A stretch of 57,259 nt of DNA, from the NCBI GenBank assembly GCA_024398965.1, contig JAKSIF010000016.1:1-57259 (forward strand), given 5' to 3'. Position 1 is the first letter of the stretch; each line of letters begins with the position of its first letter. The notes beneath the pieces were generated by a model. The model did not search any database, had not been told where the DNA came from, and saw nothing but the letters and a program-made list of their open reading frames with translations. Positions 24,425 through 32,793 of this stretch are shown here, piece after piece. The stretch is from Fibrobacter sp. Its GTDB lineage: Bacteria; Fibrobacterota; Fibrobacteria; Fibrobacterales; Fibrobacteraceae. The position numbers were made by a program, and so were the translations under genes.

Positions 24425-25844
24425 AGCGACGGACAACCTGGATTCCCGTCCAGAAATCTTTGGACGCACCGTAACCAGCACATTCCATAAACAGTACGGC
24501 ATCAAGCACAAGCCCCCTGGAAATGTTCGCACTTGCTGGATTCCGCCTATCGTTTTCGGTTCTGCTCTGCTGAACCTGCCCAAGCTCTTGAAGCTTCGTT
24601 TTCATCTGAATAAGGAACGCAAGGCCCGTCTTGCCAAAGACCCAAACGATGTCAGCGTGCTCTACTATTCAGACAATCTTGACGAAACAAACGGCATCGC
24701 AAACAACCTGCGTAATGTAATCCCTTACATGCGCGCGCACGGTCTCAAGGCTTTCCTTGCAGGCAGCGCCTTCAACACTCGCCCCTGCGGTGTTGTTGAA
24801 AACGGTTACTGCATGCTGTTGCCTCGAATGTTCAGCATGGAACAGCTGGGTTACGCCAACAGTGAACTGGCAATTCCCCGTGTCGGCCCCGTGATTCGCT
24901 TAATGAAGCGCTATCCCATCGACATCATCGAACTTGAAACACCGAGCCCCGGCGCATGGCTTATCGCCATTTGCGGAAAGATTGCCGGCATCAAGGTCAT
25001 GAGTCATTACCGTACCGACGTTCCTCAGTACACACGAACCTTGGTTAAGGCCAAGTGGATGCACGTCTATGTTCTTTGGCTGATGCAGGTATTTTACAGA
25101 ATGGCCCGCCCGGTAATCAGTCCCTGCGACGACTATTCCGACGCTCTGGTCAATGAACTGAAGGTTCCCAGAAACCAGGTAAAGCTGATGCCCCGCGGTC
25201 TTCCCCTAGAAAGATTCTCCCCGGAAATGCGCGACAAGGGAACCTGGGAAAAGTTCGGCTGCACCCGCCAGCAGAAGAAAGTTCGTTTCGCCTTCATCGG
25301 ACGAATTTCCAAGGAAAAGAATCTTGAATTCTTGAACAATGTCTGGACCAAGTTCGCCACCAAGTACAACGATGTTGAACTGATGTACGTTGGCTACGGC
25401 TGGTACCTGGAAGAAATCAAGAAACGATTCTCTAACGACGACGCCGTGAAGGATAGCGTCAACTTCGCCGGAGAACAAGGCGGTGAAACCCTGGCAGGTC
25501 TCTATGCCGACGCCGACTTCTTCTTGTTCCCCAGTACCACAGACACCTTTGGAAACGTGGTCGTAGAAGCCATGTCTACAGGTACGCCCGCCATCGTCAG
25601 CAACTACGGCGGCCCCCGTAACATTGTGGATAACGAGAAGTACGGCAAGATTCTCCCCATCGAAGAAGACAAATGGCTTGAAGCCTTGGAAGATTGCCGC
25701 AAGATGAAACTGGAAAACCAGGCTGCCTACGAGCAAATGCGTAAGGACTGCCACGAACGTAGCACCCGCTACACTCTTGAAAATTCCAGCAAGGCCCAGT
25801 TCGAATTCTTCCGTCAGGTTGTCAAGGATTACTATCTCAAATAA
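24393..25844 (+). CDS. GT4-family glycosyltransferase
   Basis: A 483-residue GT-B fold transferase. The N-terminal half holds the acceptor domain (SVLYYSDNLDETNGIANNL near 86-104, HYRTDVPQYTR near 208). The C-terminal half holds the nucleotide-sugar domain (RFAFIGRISKEKNLEFL, then LFPSTTDTFGNVVVEAMSTG, the family EX7E-type region with Asp in the first position, and GTPAIVSNYGGP). It resembles alpha-mannosyltransferases acting on lipid carriers, such as MgtA and PimB. With the epimerase two genes upstream, it suggests glycolipid or surface glycan synthesis. The start overlaps hisA by 32 bp but has a clear AAAGGAG 6 nt upstream. Confidence 0.85.
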   Translation: MTNASNSTKLKATDNLDSRPEIFGRTVTSTFHKQYGIKHKPPGNVRTCWIPPIVFGSALLNLPKLLKLRFHLNKERKARLAKDPNDVSVLYYSDNLDETNGIANNLRNVIPYMRAHGLKAFLAGSAFNTRPCGVVENGYCMLLPRMFSMEQLGYANSELAIPRVGPVIRLMKRYPIDIIELETPSPGAWLIAICGKIAGIKVMSHYRTDVPQYTRTLVKAKWMHVYVLWLMQVFYRMARPVISPCDDYSDALVNELKVPRNQVKLMPRGLPLERFSPEMRDKGTWEKFGCTRQQKKVRFAFIGRISKEKNLEFLNNVWTKFATKYNDVELMYVGYGWYLEEIKKRFSNDDAVKDSVNFAGEQGGETLAGLYADADFFLFPSTTDTFGNVVVEAMSTGTPAIVSNYGGPRNIVDNEKYGKILPIEEDKWLEALEDCRKMKLENQAAYEQMRKDCHERSTRYTLENSSKAQFEFFRQVVKDYYLK

Positions 25845-25868
25845 CCTCTAGAAAGAACATCATCTCTC

Positions 25869-26972
25869 ATGGACGCAACCATACTAAAATCCCTACGGGA
25901 ATGGTTCAAGAAAAACGCTGCGGAACTACCGTGGCGTTTGCCCGATCTGGACGCCCCGAGAGATCCCTACGCCGTATGGATTAGCGAAACCATGCTGCAA
26001 CAGACGCAGGTTTCCACCGTTCGGGATTACTACATACGCTGGATGAAGCGATTCCCGGACATTGAGACATTAGCTGCGGCGAGTGAGGAAGAAGTCTTTA
26101 AATACTGGCAGGGACTGGGTTACTATAGCCGCGCTCGCAACATCCTCAAGACAGCGCAAATTGTAAACGGTTTGGTCCGCGAAAGCGGATGCAATCCCGC
26201 AAAAATGCCTTCTTCCCGAAAAGAACTGGAAGCACTGCCTGGCATTGGCGCCTATACAGCAGGCGCAATCCTCAGCCTTGCCTACCATAAGCCCGAAGCC
26301 ATTCTTGACGGCAATTTGGTTCGTATTTTTTCAAGATTCTACGCATTGGATTTTCTCCCCACCCAAGACAAGAACTGCGCGCAAACCTACTGGGAATATG
26401 CCCAGGCAGTAGCAGATTCACCGAAGGCCTACATGCATAACGAGGCGTTGATGGAACTGGGCAGAACAGTTTGCAAAATCAAGAATCCTCAATGCGATTC
26501 CTGCCCCCTCCGCAAGAGTTGCAAGGCATTTAGCCTCGGGAAAACAGCCGACTATCCCCCTTCAAAAATACATGTTCATAAGGACTGGCACGGAACAGTT
26601 CTCGTCATAGAAAGTGCCGACGGTCATATTCTTGCTGTACACGGTGGCCAAAAATTTTTCAAGAACCAGCTTTCCCTTCCTCATTTCGAAACGTCTCGAA
26701 ATGCGTCGACAGGTCTCCCCGCACAGGCAGAAGATTATGTCAACGCAGACCAGGTTGCAGAGGTCACCAGTCACGGTTCCTTCAAGCATAACATCACCAT
26801 TCATAAAATGGACTGTTCCGTTATGCACATTCTGCTGCAAACTTCTGCAAAACGCGCAGTCATACCAAGCAGAACAAATGGCAAGTTTCAATGGATAAAG
26901 AAAGCGAAGACCTCAGAGATCTTCGCCAATAGCTTTTGCCTTAAAGCCTTAGACTGCGTTTTTAAGCATTAG
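25869..26972 (+). CDS. mutY: Adenine DNA glycosylase
   Basis: A 367-residue base-excision enzyme removing adenine opposite 8-oxoguanine. The start WFKKNAAELPWR and catalytic-Glu segment WISETMLQQTQVSTV are typical. The helix-hairpin-helix is LEALPGIGAYTAGAI and the catalytic Asp lies in AILDGNLVR. The 4Fe-4S ligands C-x6-C-x2-C-x5-C are present as CKIKNPQC-DSC-PLRKSC near 199-215. A C-terminal NUDIX-like domain that reads 8-oxoG follows, but it is short and diverged. Its stop is only 2 bp from the stop of the convergent barrel gene, leaving no room for a terminator. Confidence 0.92.
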   Translation: MDATILKSLREWFKKNAAELPWRLPDLDAPRDPYAVWISETMLQQTQVSTVRDYYIRWMKRFPDIETLAAASEEEVFKYWQGLGYYSRARNILKTAQIVNGLVRESGCNPAKMPSSRKELEALPGIGAYTAGAILSLAYHKPEAILDGNLVRIFSRFYALDFLPTQDKNCAQTYWEYAQAVADSPKAYMHNEALMELGRTVCKIKNPQCDSCPLRKSCKAFSLGKTADYPPSKIHVHKDWHGTVLVIESADGHILAVHGGQKFFKNQLSLPHFETSRNASTGLPAQAEDYVNADQVAEVTSHGSFKHNITIHKMDCSVMHILLQTSAKRAVIPSRTNGKFQWIKKAKTSEIFANSFCLKALDCVFKH

Positions 26973-26974
26973 GC

Positions 26975-28669
26975 CTAGAAGGTTTTCTTTGCTCCACAAA
27001 TAAAGCGGAAACGATCAAAGCCGCCATTGGGAACTTCAATCATTTCATCGCCAAGTGCGTGCATCAGCGTTCCCGTCAGGTAAATACCATACTTGGGGAA
27101 CTGCTGTTCAAAGGACGCATCCCAGAACCAGCCACCCTTGGCCACCATGGGGCCAATAGTTCTAAGATTCCATTCTGCATCACTGCGGTAATGCACGGAA
27201 TGACTAATCTTGAAGGTTTCATTAATCAGCCAGTTGCCGGCAAAGCCAACAAAATATTCAGCGGGCGTAACTTCGAAACGACGCACGGGGCCGTCAATGT
27301 GTTCAAAGCCTGCTGAGGCTTCAAAGTCAAAGAATCTTCCATACCACGCATCGAAACTAAGCTCACCTGTAATGCCCTTGATCCAGGTGTTGATTCTAGA
27401 CGCATCCCCATATCTCGTCCTCATGCCCTCTTCATTACCAAAGGCATCCGGATCAAAAGTTTCTGCGCCATACTCAGCCCAATAGGATCCACGAACGCCA
27501 ATACTTACATTGTCTCCAAGGGTGTCAACAAGTCCAGCGTAGCCTTGGATTAAATTCATCTGACCATCGGCAACCAAGTCTATGGATCGTTCCCCATAAA
27601 ACTCCCTTGTGTCTGCAATGGGATTCATTCGGGTTCCTGAAATATTCTTTACACCCACAACAGCAGCCATGTCCTTGGGGACTGGTATATGGAATTGGAC
27701 ACTATCCTGAACAAGCCAGTCCCTTTCATTTACAGCAAACATGACATCGGCAGTCAAGCGTTTTACCGGCTGTACGCGAAGTTCCATGAAAGGCAGGAAC
27801 ACTCTATCATCTTCCAGTTCCGTATAAACTGTACCAGAATCATCTACAGCCCTAAAGGCTAAGCCCGCAGATAATTGAAGCATGCCTTTCTTGCAGGCTT
27901 CGCCACACTTGTAGTAAATGGATCCACTAACTTCCTTGCGACTGCCCTGTTCCTTCTTAGGAACATTCTGGTATTCAGCATCCTCATAAACCGCCGTGAC
28001 AGACAGGTTACCTACGTCGACACGTGCTTCAACGCGAGGCTTATAGTGAATCGGAATCCAGCGGGATGTTTCGGAATACACCCAAATATATTCCTCTCCT
28101 GCCAAGACAGACGCATTCACAAGAGAATTCGTGTAACCTAGCCCACCATAGGCAGAGCTGAACAAGGGCCAGTTTTCACCAAAGAAACTGAAACTATCAT
28201 CAACCATACGAACTCGAGGTCCATATGCGGCAGAAGAAAAATGGTCATCCTGGAAAAGACGTGCTGTGGCCCAGAATCCCTTTACCACAGGAGTCCTAAA
28301 GCCGGCTTCAAGAATCGGAGTTCGATTGGCAGGTCGGTCTTCAGGAGTAACAAAGTCCTGATAAATCAAGTCACCCAGTTCATTACCTGTTTTCATCCAG
28401 ACGCCTGCTTCCAGCGGTGTCCAAGAAGGGGTTACTGACATCCGGTTAAAAAGCAGGCGATCGCGAAGCTTCGACGGATTCCACAATTCGCTTTCCGAAT
28501 GAATTCCGCCTGCGCCTAAAATACGATCGTATACAAAGGTCGGTCCACCAATCAGGAACGTACCATCTGCACGGGTTTCATAGCCCATGCCTTCCATTTC
28601 TTCAACTACCTGAGCGGAAGCCAGGGATGTACATGCCGCCAAGGCGAATAGAATCAAGGATTTTTTCAT
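26975..28669 (-). CDS. Predicted outer-membrane beta-barrel protein, large
   Basis: A 564-residue protein with signal peptide (1-19, ending SLASA). The whole mature part is rich in aromatic-ended amphipathic strands (LEAGFRTPVVKGFWATARLFQ, VEARVDVGNLSVTAVYED, SIGVRGSYWAEYG and others), ending in RFICGAKKTF with a C-terminal Phe typical of BAM substrates. I do not recognise the family. The ATG at 28669 has AGGAGG upstream and overlaps the stop of the preceding gene by one base (TAATG), so the two envelope proteins are translationally coupled and may work together. Confidence 0.65.
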   Translation of the reverse strand: MKKSLILFALAACTSLASAQVVEEMEGMGYETRADGTFLIGGPTFVYDRILGAGGIHSESELWNPSKLRDRLLFNRMSVTPSWTPLEAGVWMKTGNELGDLIYQDFVTPEDRPANRTPILEAGFRTPVVKGFWATARLFQDDHFSSAAYGPRVRMVDDSFSFFGENWPLFSSAYGGLGYTNSLVNASVLAGEEYIWVYSETSRWIPIHYKPRVEARVDVGNLSVTAVYEDAEYQNVPKKEQGSRKEVSGSIYYKCGEACKKGMLQLSAGLAFRAVDDSGTVYTELEDDRVFLPFMELRVQPVKRLTADVMFAVNERDWLVQDSVQFHIPVPKDMAAVVGVKNISGTRMNPIADTREFYGERSIDLVADGQMNLIQGYAGLVDTLGDNVSIGVRGSYWAEYGAETFDPDAFGNEEGMRTRYGDASRINTWIKGITGELSFDAWYGRFFDFEASAGFEHIDGPVRRFEVTPAEYFVGFAGNWLINETFKISHSVHYRSDAEWNLRTIGPMVAKGGWFWDASFEQQFPKYGIYLTGTLMHALGDEMIEVPNGGFDRFRFICGAKKTF

Positions 28670-29283
28670 TACCAAATCCTCCTTTCAACATATACACCGA
28701 CATTCAACATGTCAGAACGTTCCGGCAAGGTCCAAAGTTCTTCCCAAAGAACGTTAAGACCAACGCGATAATTTTCGGTTTTCCAGATGGGCAGATTCAA
28801 GCGGGCAAACCAACCAAATTCAGTTTCGTTGTCCGCCAAGGTGCCTCCAAGATCCTTTTCGAAATTAAGAGTTTTCCCCTCACGGACATCTGCTCGAGTC
28901 CAGTTACAGGTAAATCCAGCACCGAATATTACAGGACTTATGTACGTCCACCTAAAATCTAGGCCAACCTTTCCTGAGAACTGATGGACTCCATAGAGTT
29001 TCGTCTTAGGAACGGGTTCGAAGTAGGAATACTCAAACTTGACTATTCCATCTACATTTTCCCAATAGGCGTAGCGAAAGCCCAAGCCGACATAAGCGGA
29101 GTTGTCTACAGCGTCAATGAGATCACCAAAAGGATATATCTCACCCGCTTCAACAGATACAAAACCATTGGCAAATGCCCAATCTGCAGGATGTTTCGAC
29201 ACCGACGTTTGCAGTGAATCCTGTGCGAAAACCAACGAAGCAAAGCAAAGGATTGCAATGGCAAAGTGTTTTAGTTTTTTCAT
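28669..29283 (-). CDS. Predicted small outer-membrane beta-barrel protein
   Basis: A 204-residue protein with signal peptide (1-20, ending LVFAQ). Strands such as GFVSVEAGEIYPFGD, YVGLGFRYAYWENVD, GKVGLDFRWTYISP, YRVGLNVLWEELW and a final VGVYVERRIW suggest an eight-stranded barrel. The family is unknown. It overlaps rsmB by 4 bp upstream and the large barrel by 1 bp downstream, in the order fmt-rsmB-small barrel-large barrel. Confidence 0.6.
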   Translation of the reverse strand: MKKLKHFAIAILCFASLVFAQDSLQTSVSKHPADWAFANGFVSVEAGEIYPFGDLIDAVDNSAYVGLGFRYAYWENVDGIVKFEYSYFEPVPKTKLYGVHQFSGKVGLDFRWTYISPVIFGAGFTCNWTRADVREGKTLNFEKDLGGTLADNETEFGWFARLNLPIWKTENYRVGLNVLWEELWTLPERSDMLNVGVYVERRIW

Positions 29284-30557
29284 AACGTCTTTCTCACTAG
29301 AGCCTGTGCAAAGAATCCATCAAAACGGGAATCCATGTTGCCAGGGAGAACGGCATCGCCAGCCTTTTCAAATTCCGGATGGGCCTTCAGGAACTTTGCA
29401 ATGACCTGCGTAGTTTCCACAGGATCCGGACTACAGGTTGCATAAACCAGGCGGGCATCCGGCGTTTTCTTCAAACGGGTTGCAGCACCTTCCAAAATCC
29501 TGTACTGAAGTTCTGCCAGTTCCTTGATGGATTCCAGGGACAAGCGGTAAATCGCTTCCGGGCGACGAGCTATGACACCCATATTGCTGCAGGGCACATC
29601 AAGAAGAATGCGGTCGAAGAAGGTTCCCTGCTCGAGGCCCGAGGCCTGATCCAGGTTCAGTACGTCTACACATGCCGTGCGAATATTCATCAGTCCAAGA
29701 CGATCCGCCAAGTCCTTCATCTTGTCAAGGCGATTTGCAGAGACATCGCTGGCGTAAATATCCAGGGAGGGATCCATTTCAGCCATGAGGGCCGACTTGC
29801 CTCCAGGCGCAGCACAGGCATCCCACACGCGAAGGTCGGACTTTAAGTCCAGCAGTCTTACCACCTCGTAGGCAGAAGGATTCTGCAGGCTGAACTCGCC
29901 CTTTGCAAAGGAATCAGATTCTAGGACAGCCTTCAGCTTTGCATCAGCGGGAACCTGAATGTAACGATCGTACAAGATGGAGGCGTTTTCAAAGCCCAGC
30001 TTTTGAGCAAGTTTAGGCGCAGAAGTTTTCTTCAGGTTTACACGCAGCCACTCCACCGGCCGTTCCAAGGTTCGCTTGGCAAGCAGTTCTGCGGTATCGG
30101 CGCCATACACGTCAAACCAACGGCGTACAAGCCATTCTGGCACAGAGTTCTCTACAGAGATTCGACGAACACGCTGGGGCGGCATCTGGGGGACACCCGA
30201 TTTCTTGGCGGCATTCAGTACACCGTTGACCAAGCGGACGGCGCCATCACCAAAGCCCACCAGCTTTGCAAGATTTGCGCAGGTACTAATGGCGGCGTAA
30301 TCAGGAACGCTCATAAAGAACATCTGGAAGAGACCCATTTCCATAATCATCTGGAGTTCCAGAAGGGGTTTCTTCTTGGTCAGAGTCTTGATGAAATAAT
30401 CCAGATAAAGATGGCGGCGGCAGACGCCCAATGCAATTTCCATAGCAAAGGGAGAAAGCCCGCTATCCTTGATGAAAGCACCTTCGTCTACCCACTGCAT
30501 CAAGACACGATAGGCGTCGCGACGTTCCTTAAGCTGATCCTTGACTTCGTTTAGCAA
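29280..30557 (-). CDS. rsmB: 16S rRNA cytosine-5 methyltransferase RsmB family
   Basis: A 425-residue enzyme. The N-terminal NusB-like helical domain (about 1-130, with LELQMIMEMGLFQMFFMSVPDYAAIS) is followed by a RsmB/NOP2 methyltransferase. SAM-binding WDACAAPGGKSALMAE lies near 245 and the motif IV Cys in LLDVPCSNMGVIARRPE, with the second catalytic Cys in VYATCSPDP. It methylates C967 of 16S rRNA in E. coli. It overlaps fmt by 7 bp, the conserved fmt-rsmB neighbourhood, and then 4 bp with a barrel gene downstream. Confidence 0.9.
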   Translation of the reverse strand: MLNEVKDQLKERRDAYRVLMQWVDEGAFIKDSGLSPFAMEIALGVCRRHLYLDYFIKTLTKKKPLLELQMIMEMGLFQMFFMSVPDYAAISTCANLAKLVGFGDGAVRLVNGVLNAAKKSGVPQMPPQRVRRISVENSVPEWLVRRWFDVYGADTAELLAKRTLERPVEWLRVNLKKTSAPKLAQKLGFENASILYDRYIQVPADAKLKAVLESDSFAKGEFSLQNPSAYEVVRLLDLKSDLRVWDACAAPGGKSALMAEMDPSLDIYASDVSANRLDKMKDLADRLGLMNIRTACVDVLNLDQASGLEQGTFFDRILLDVPCSNMGVIARRPEAIYRLSLESIKELAELQYRILEGAATRLKKTPDARLVYATCSPDPVETTQVIAKFLKAHPEFEKAGDAVLPGNMDSRFDGFFAQALVRKTL

Positions 30558-31501
30558 AATGCAAGTCCCTCGTGATTCTGGATGCCACGCATAAAGTCAG
30601 CTACGGGCATAGGCTTCTTGCCTTCGGCCTGGATTTCAATCACTTCCAGAAGACCTTCACCTGTACCCACAAAGAAACGCTTGTCCTTGAAGGCGACTGC
30701 ACCGACGGTGAGAGTGCCAACGCCTGCGGGAGCCTTGCATTCCCCTACGCCCACCACATCGGTAACGCGGAGATAAACCATGCGGCCACCCAATTTGCCG
30801 TATCCACCGGGCCACGGATTGAAGGCGCGGATGCGGTTATGGATGGTAAGAGCAGACAGGCTAAAGTCAATGAGACCTTCTTCCTTCTTCAGCTTGGGAG
30901 CGCCAGATGCCTGGGCGTGATCCTGGGTCAAATCCTTTTCGGTGCCGGTAATCAGCTGGTTGATGGCATCATCCAAAGCTTCACAACCGGGAGCCACCAT
31001 CTTTTCAAGCAGGCTTGCAGTAGTATCCTGATGGTCGATGGGAATCACGCGCTGGGCAAGAATAGGACCGTGGTCCATCTTTTCGTCCAGGCGGAAAACG
31101 GTAACGCCAGTAGCAGGCAGGCCGTCGGCAATAGCGCGTTGCACAGGAGCGGCACCGCGGTACTTCGGCAACATACTGCCGTGAACATTCACGGCACCAA
31201 ACTTGGCAACACCAAGAATGTTCTTGGGCAAGATGGAGTAAGCCACCACCACAAAAAGATCTGCACCAAAGGCGCGGAGTTCTTCTTCAAATTCCGGGGC
31301 CTTCAAGTCCACAGGCTGCAGCACCGGCAAGCCATATTCCAGAGCCAGGCTCTTCACAGGCGGCGGAGTCAGCACGCGGCCACGACCAGCGGGGCGATCC
31401 GGCTGAGTTACAACACCAACTACATCAGCGAAGTCACTTTCTTTCAAGTGCTTCAAGAAACAAGCCGCAAATTCCGGCGTACCCATAAATACAATTTTCA
31501 T
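30551..31501 (-). CDS. fmt: Methionyl-tRNA formyltransferase
   Basis: A 316-residue enzyme formylating initiator Met-tRNA. The start is KIVFMGTPEFAACFL. The folate-binding and active-site loop is VNVHGSMLPKYRGAAPVQRAI (Asn and His of the active site). DHGPILAQ follows, and the C-terminal tRNA domain has the RIRAFNPWPGGY segment. The ATG at 31501 is chosen over upstream in-frame codons because the family starts there. There is no Shine-Dalgarno, and a TATATT -10 ends 7 nt before the ATG (31509-31514), so the mRNA is probably leaderless. First gene of a four-gene operon. Confidence 0.92.
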   Translation of the reverse strand: MKIVFMGTPEFAACFLKHLKESDFADVVGVVTQPDRPAGRGRVLTPPPVKSLALEYGLPVLQPVDLKAPEFEEELRAFGADLFVVVAYSILPKNILGVAKFGAVNVHGSMLPKYRGAAPVQRAIADGLPATGVTVFRLDEKMDHGPILAQRVIPIDHQDTTASLLEKMVAPGCEALDDAINQLITGTEKDLTQDHAQASGAPKLKKEEGLIDFSLSALTIHNRIRAFNPWPGGYGKLGGRMVYLRVTDVVGVGECKAPAGVGTLTVGAVAFKDKRFFVGTGEGLLEVIEIQAEGKKPMPVADFMRGIQNHEGLAFC

Positions 31502-31508
31502 ATGTAGG

Positions 31509-31514
31509 AATATA
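31509..31514 (-). promoter_or_regulatory. -10 element (TATATT) for fmt
   Basis: TATATT on the minus strand ending 7 nt before the fmt ATG; no ribosome binding site lies between. A TTGGCT lies about 20 bp further upstream. Confidence 0.45.
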
Positions 31515-31599
31515 GCAATTAAAGCAGGATTATCAGCCAAGAGCCCTTAGCCGCTAGCAGATATAACCGCGGCAACATCACCATATTTCTCTTTTACCC

Positions 31600-31628
31600 T
31601 TGTTCCTTTAACCAATAACTTTTATATT
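31600..31628 (+). promoter_or_regulatory. Promoter of lrgAB
   Basis: -35 TTGTTC (31600-31605), a 17-nt spacer, -10 TATATT (31623-31628) followed by TG. The -10 ends 9 nt before the ATG at 31638, and no Shine-Dalgarno is present. Confidence 0.55.
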
Positions 31629-31637
31629 TGGGCCGCT

Positions 31638-32048
31638 ATGAGAATACCTCTTCAAATTGCCGTAATTTTCGTCATTTGCCTGGCAGGCGAATTTCTGAAC
31701 CGAGTGGTTGGCATTCCTATTCCGGGTAACATTCTCGGCATGGTTCTGCTCCTTATATTACTTTGTACTAAAATTCTTAAACCGGAACAGGTTTCCGGCG
31801 TTTCCAGTTTCTTCTTGAACCATCTGGCACTTTTCTTCTTGCCGCCAAGCATCGCCATTATGACCGTTGGCGACGACATTCTCAGCCAGTGGCCCACCCT
31901 ACTCCTTCTTTGCATTGTGCTGACGCTCATCAGCTTGGCAGCCACCGGCCTTACCACGCAGTTTCTCATTGGCCGTCAAGAAAAGCGTCTGAACATCGAA
32001 CAACTTGAAGATGAAGAGATGAAGCAAGCCACTAGGGGGAAGAAATGA
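31638..32048 (+). CDS. lrgA: LrgA/CidA-family membrane protein
   Basis: A 136-residue holin-like protein with four membrane helices (IPLQIAVIFVICLAGEFL, PGNILGMVLLLILLCT, FFLNHLALFFLPPSIAIMT, LLLLCIVLTLISLAATGL) and a charged cytosolic tail. The family motif VGIPIPGNILGMVLLL is present. LrgA and CidA proteins work with LrgB or CidB partners in murein-hydrolase control, overflow-metabolite (pyruvate, glycolate) transport and cell death in other bacteria. It overlaps lrgB by 4 bp (ATGA). The mRNA is probably leaderless. Confidence 0.88.
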   Translation: MRIPLQIAVIFVICLAGEFLNRVVGIPIPGNILGMVLLLILLCTKILKPEQVSGVSSFFLNHLALFFLPPSIAIMTVGDDILSQWPTLLLLCIVLTLISLAATGLTTQFLIGRQEKRLNIEQLEDEEMKQATRGKK

Positions 32049-32737
32049 ACACCATCATCAACTCGCCCCTGTTCGGAATTTTTCTGACCTTGGCCGCCTT
32101 CGAAGTGGGCGTGGCTCTGAACAAGAAATTCAAGTACTCTATCTTGAACCCGCTGCTCATCGGCCTCATTCTCATTGTGGGATTCCTGATGATTACGGGA
32201 ATCAGCTACGACAGCTACAAGGTAGGCGGCGACTACATTTCCATGATGCTTGGCCCCGCCACCGTGGTTTTGGCAGTTCCCTTGTACAGGCAGCTGGGCA
32301 ACCTCAAAAAGCACTGGCTCCCGATTTTGGCAGGCATCGCCGTCGGTAGCCTCACCTCCATTTGTTGTGTGGTGGCAACCTCTAAATTGGTAGGTCTTAG
32401 CGAAACCTTGATGCTTTCCTTGGTTCCAAAGTCCATCACCATTCCCATGGGCTCTGTAGTTTCCGAACAGATTGGCGGCATTCCCAGCATTACCATTATT
32501 TCCATCGTGATTACAGGAATTACCGGCGCCGTCACCGCCTCTGTGGTTTGCAAGTTCTTCCGCATTAAGCACAAGGTTGCCCAAGGTATCGCCATCGGTA
32601 CCGCGAGCCACGCCCTAGGCACCACTCGCGCCATGGAAATCGGAGAAACCCAAGGCGCCATGAGTTCCCTGGCCATCGGCATCGCCGGCATCTTTACCGC
32701 CGTGGTGGCACCGATTCTATTGCAAGCGATTGCATAA
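32045..32737 (+). CDS. lrgB: LrgB/CidB-family membrane protein
   Basis: A 230-residue polytopic membrane protein and the usual partner of LrgA. Family marks are the start NSPLFGIFLTLAAFEVGVAL, MMLGPATVVLAVPLYRQL, the PKSITIPMGSVVSEQIGGI stretch near 123-142, and IGTASHALGTTRAMEIGE near 183. The start overlaps the lrgA stop, so the pair is translationally coupled. It ends 56 bp from the stop of a convergent SagB-like gene, with a dispersed repeat between and no obvious intrinsic terminator. Confidence 0.9.
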   Translation: MNTIINSPLFGIFLTLAAFEVGVALNKKFKYSILNPLLIGLILIVGFLMITGISYDSYKVGGDYISMMLGPATVVLAVPLYRQLGNLKKHWLPILAGIAVGSLTSICCVVATSKLVGLSETLMLSLVPKSITIPMGSVVSEQIGGIPSITIISIVITGITGAVTASVVCKFFRIKHKVAQGIAIGTASHALGTTRAMEIGETQGAMSSLAIGIAGIFTAVVAPILLQAIA

Positions 32738-32743
32738 CCATCC

Positions 32744-32787
32744 CTGGATTCATTCGCTTCACCTTGCGGCACCGCTCAGAATGACAT
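32744..32787. repeat. Dispersed intergenic repeat, copy 2
   Basis: CTGGATTCATTCG ... CGCTCAGAATGACAT, sharing its ends with the element at 1679-1724 but with a diverged middle. It fills most of the gap between the convergent lrgB and SagB-like genes. Confidence 0.4.
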
Positions 32788-32793
32788 CGGAAT

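Noticed and set aside
31640-32737. Long minus-strand frames antisense to lrgAB, including a His/Asn/Gly-rich 211-codon one
   Set aside because: They are shadows of the LrgA and LrgB coding frames, which have membrane helices, family motifs and a coupled start-stop overlap.
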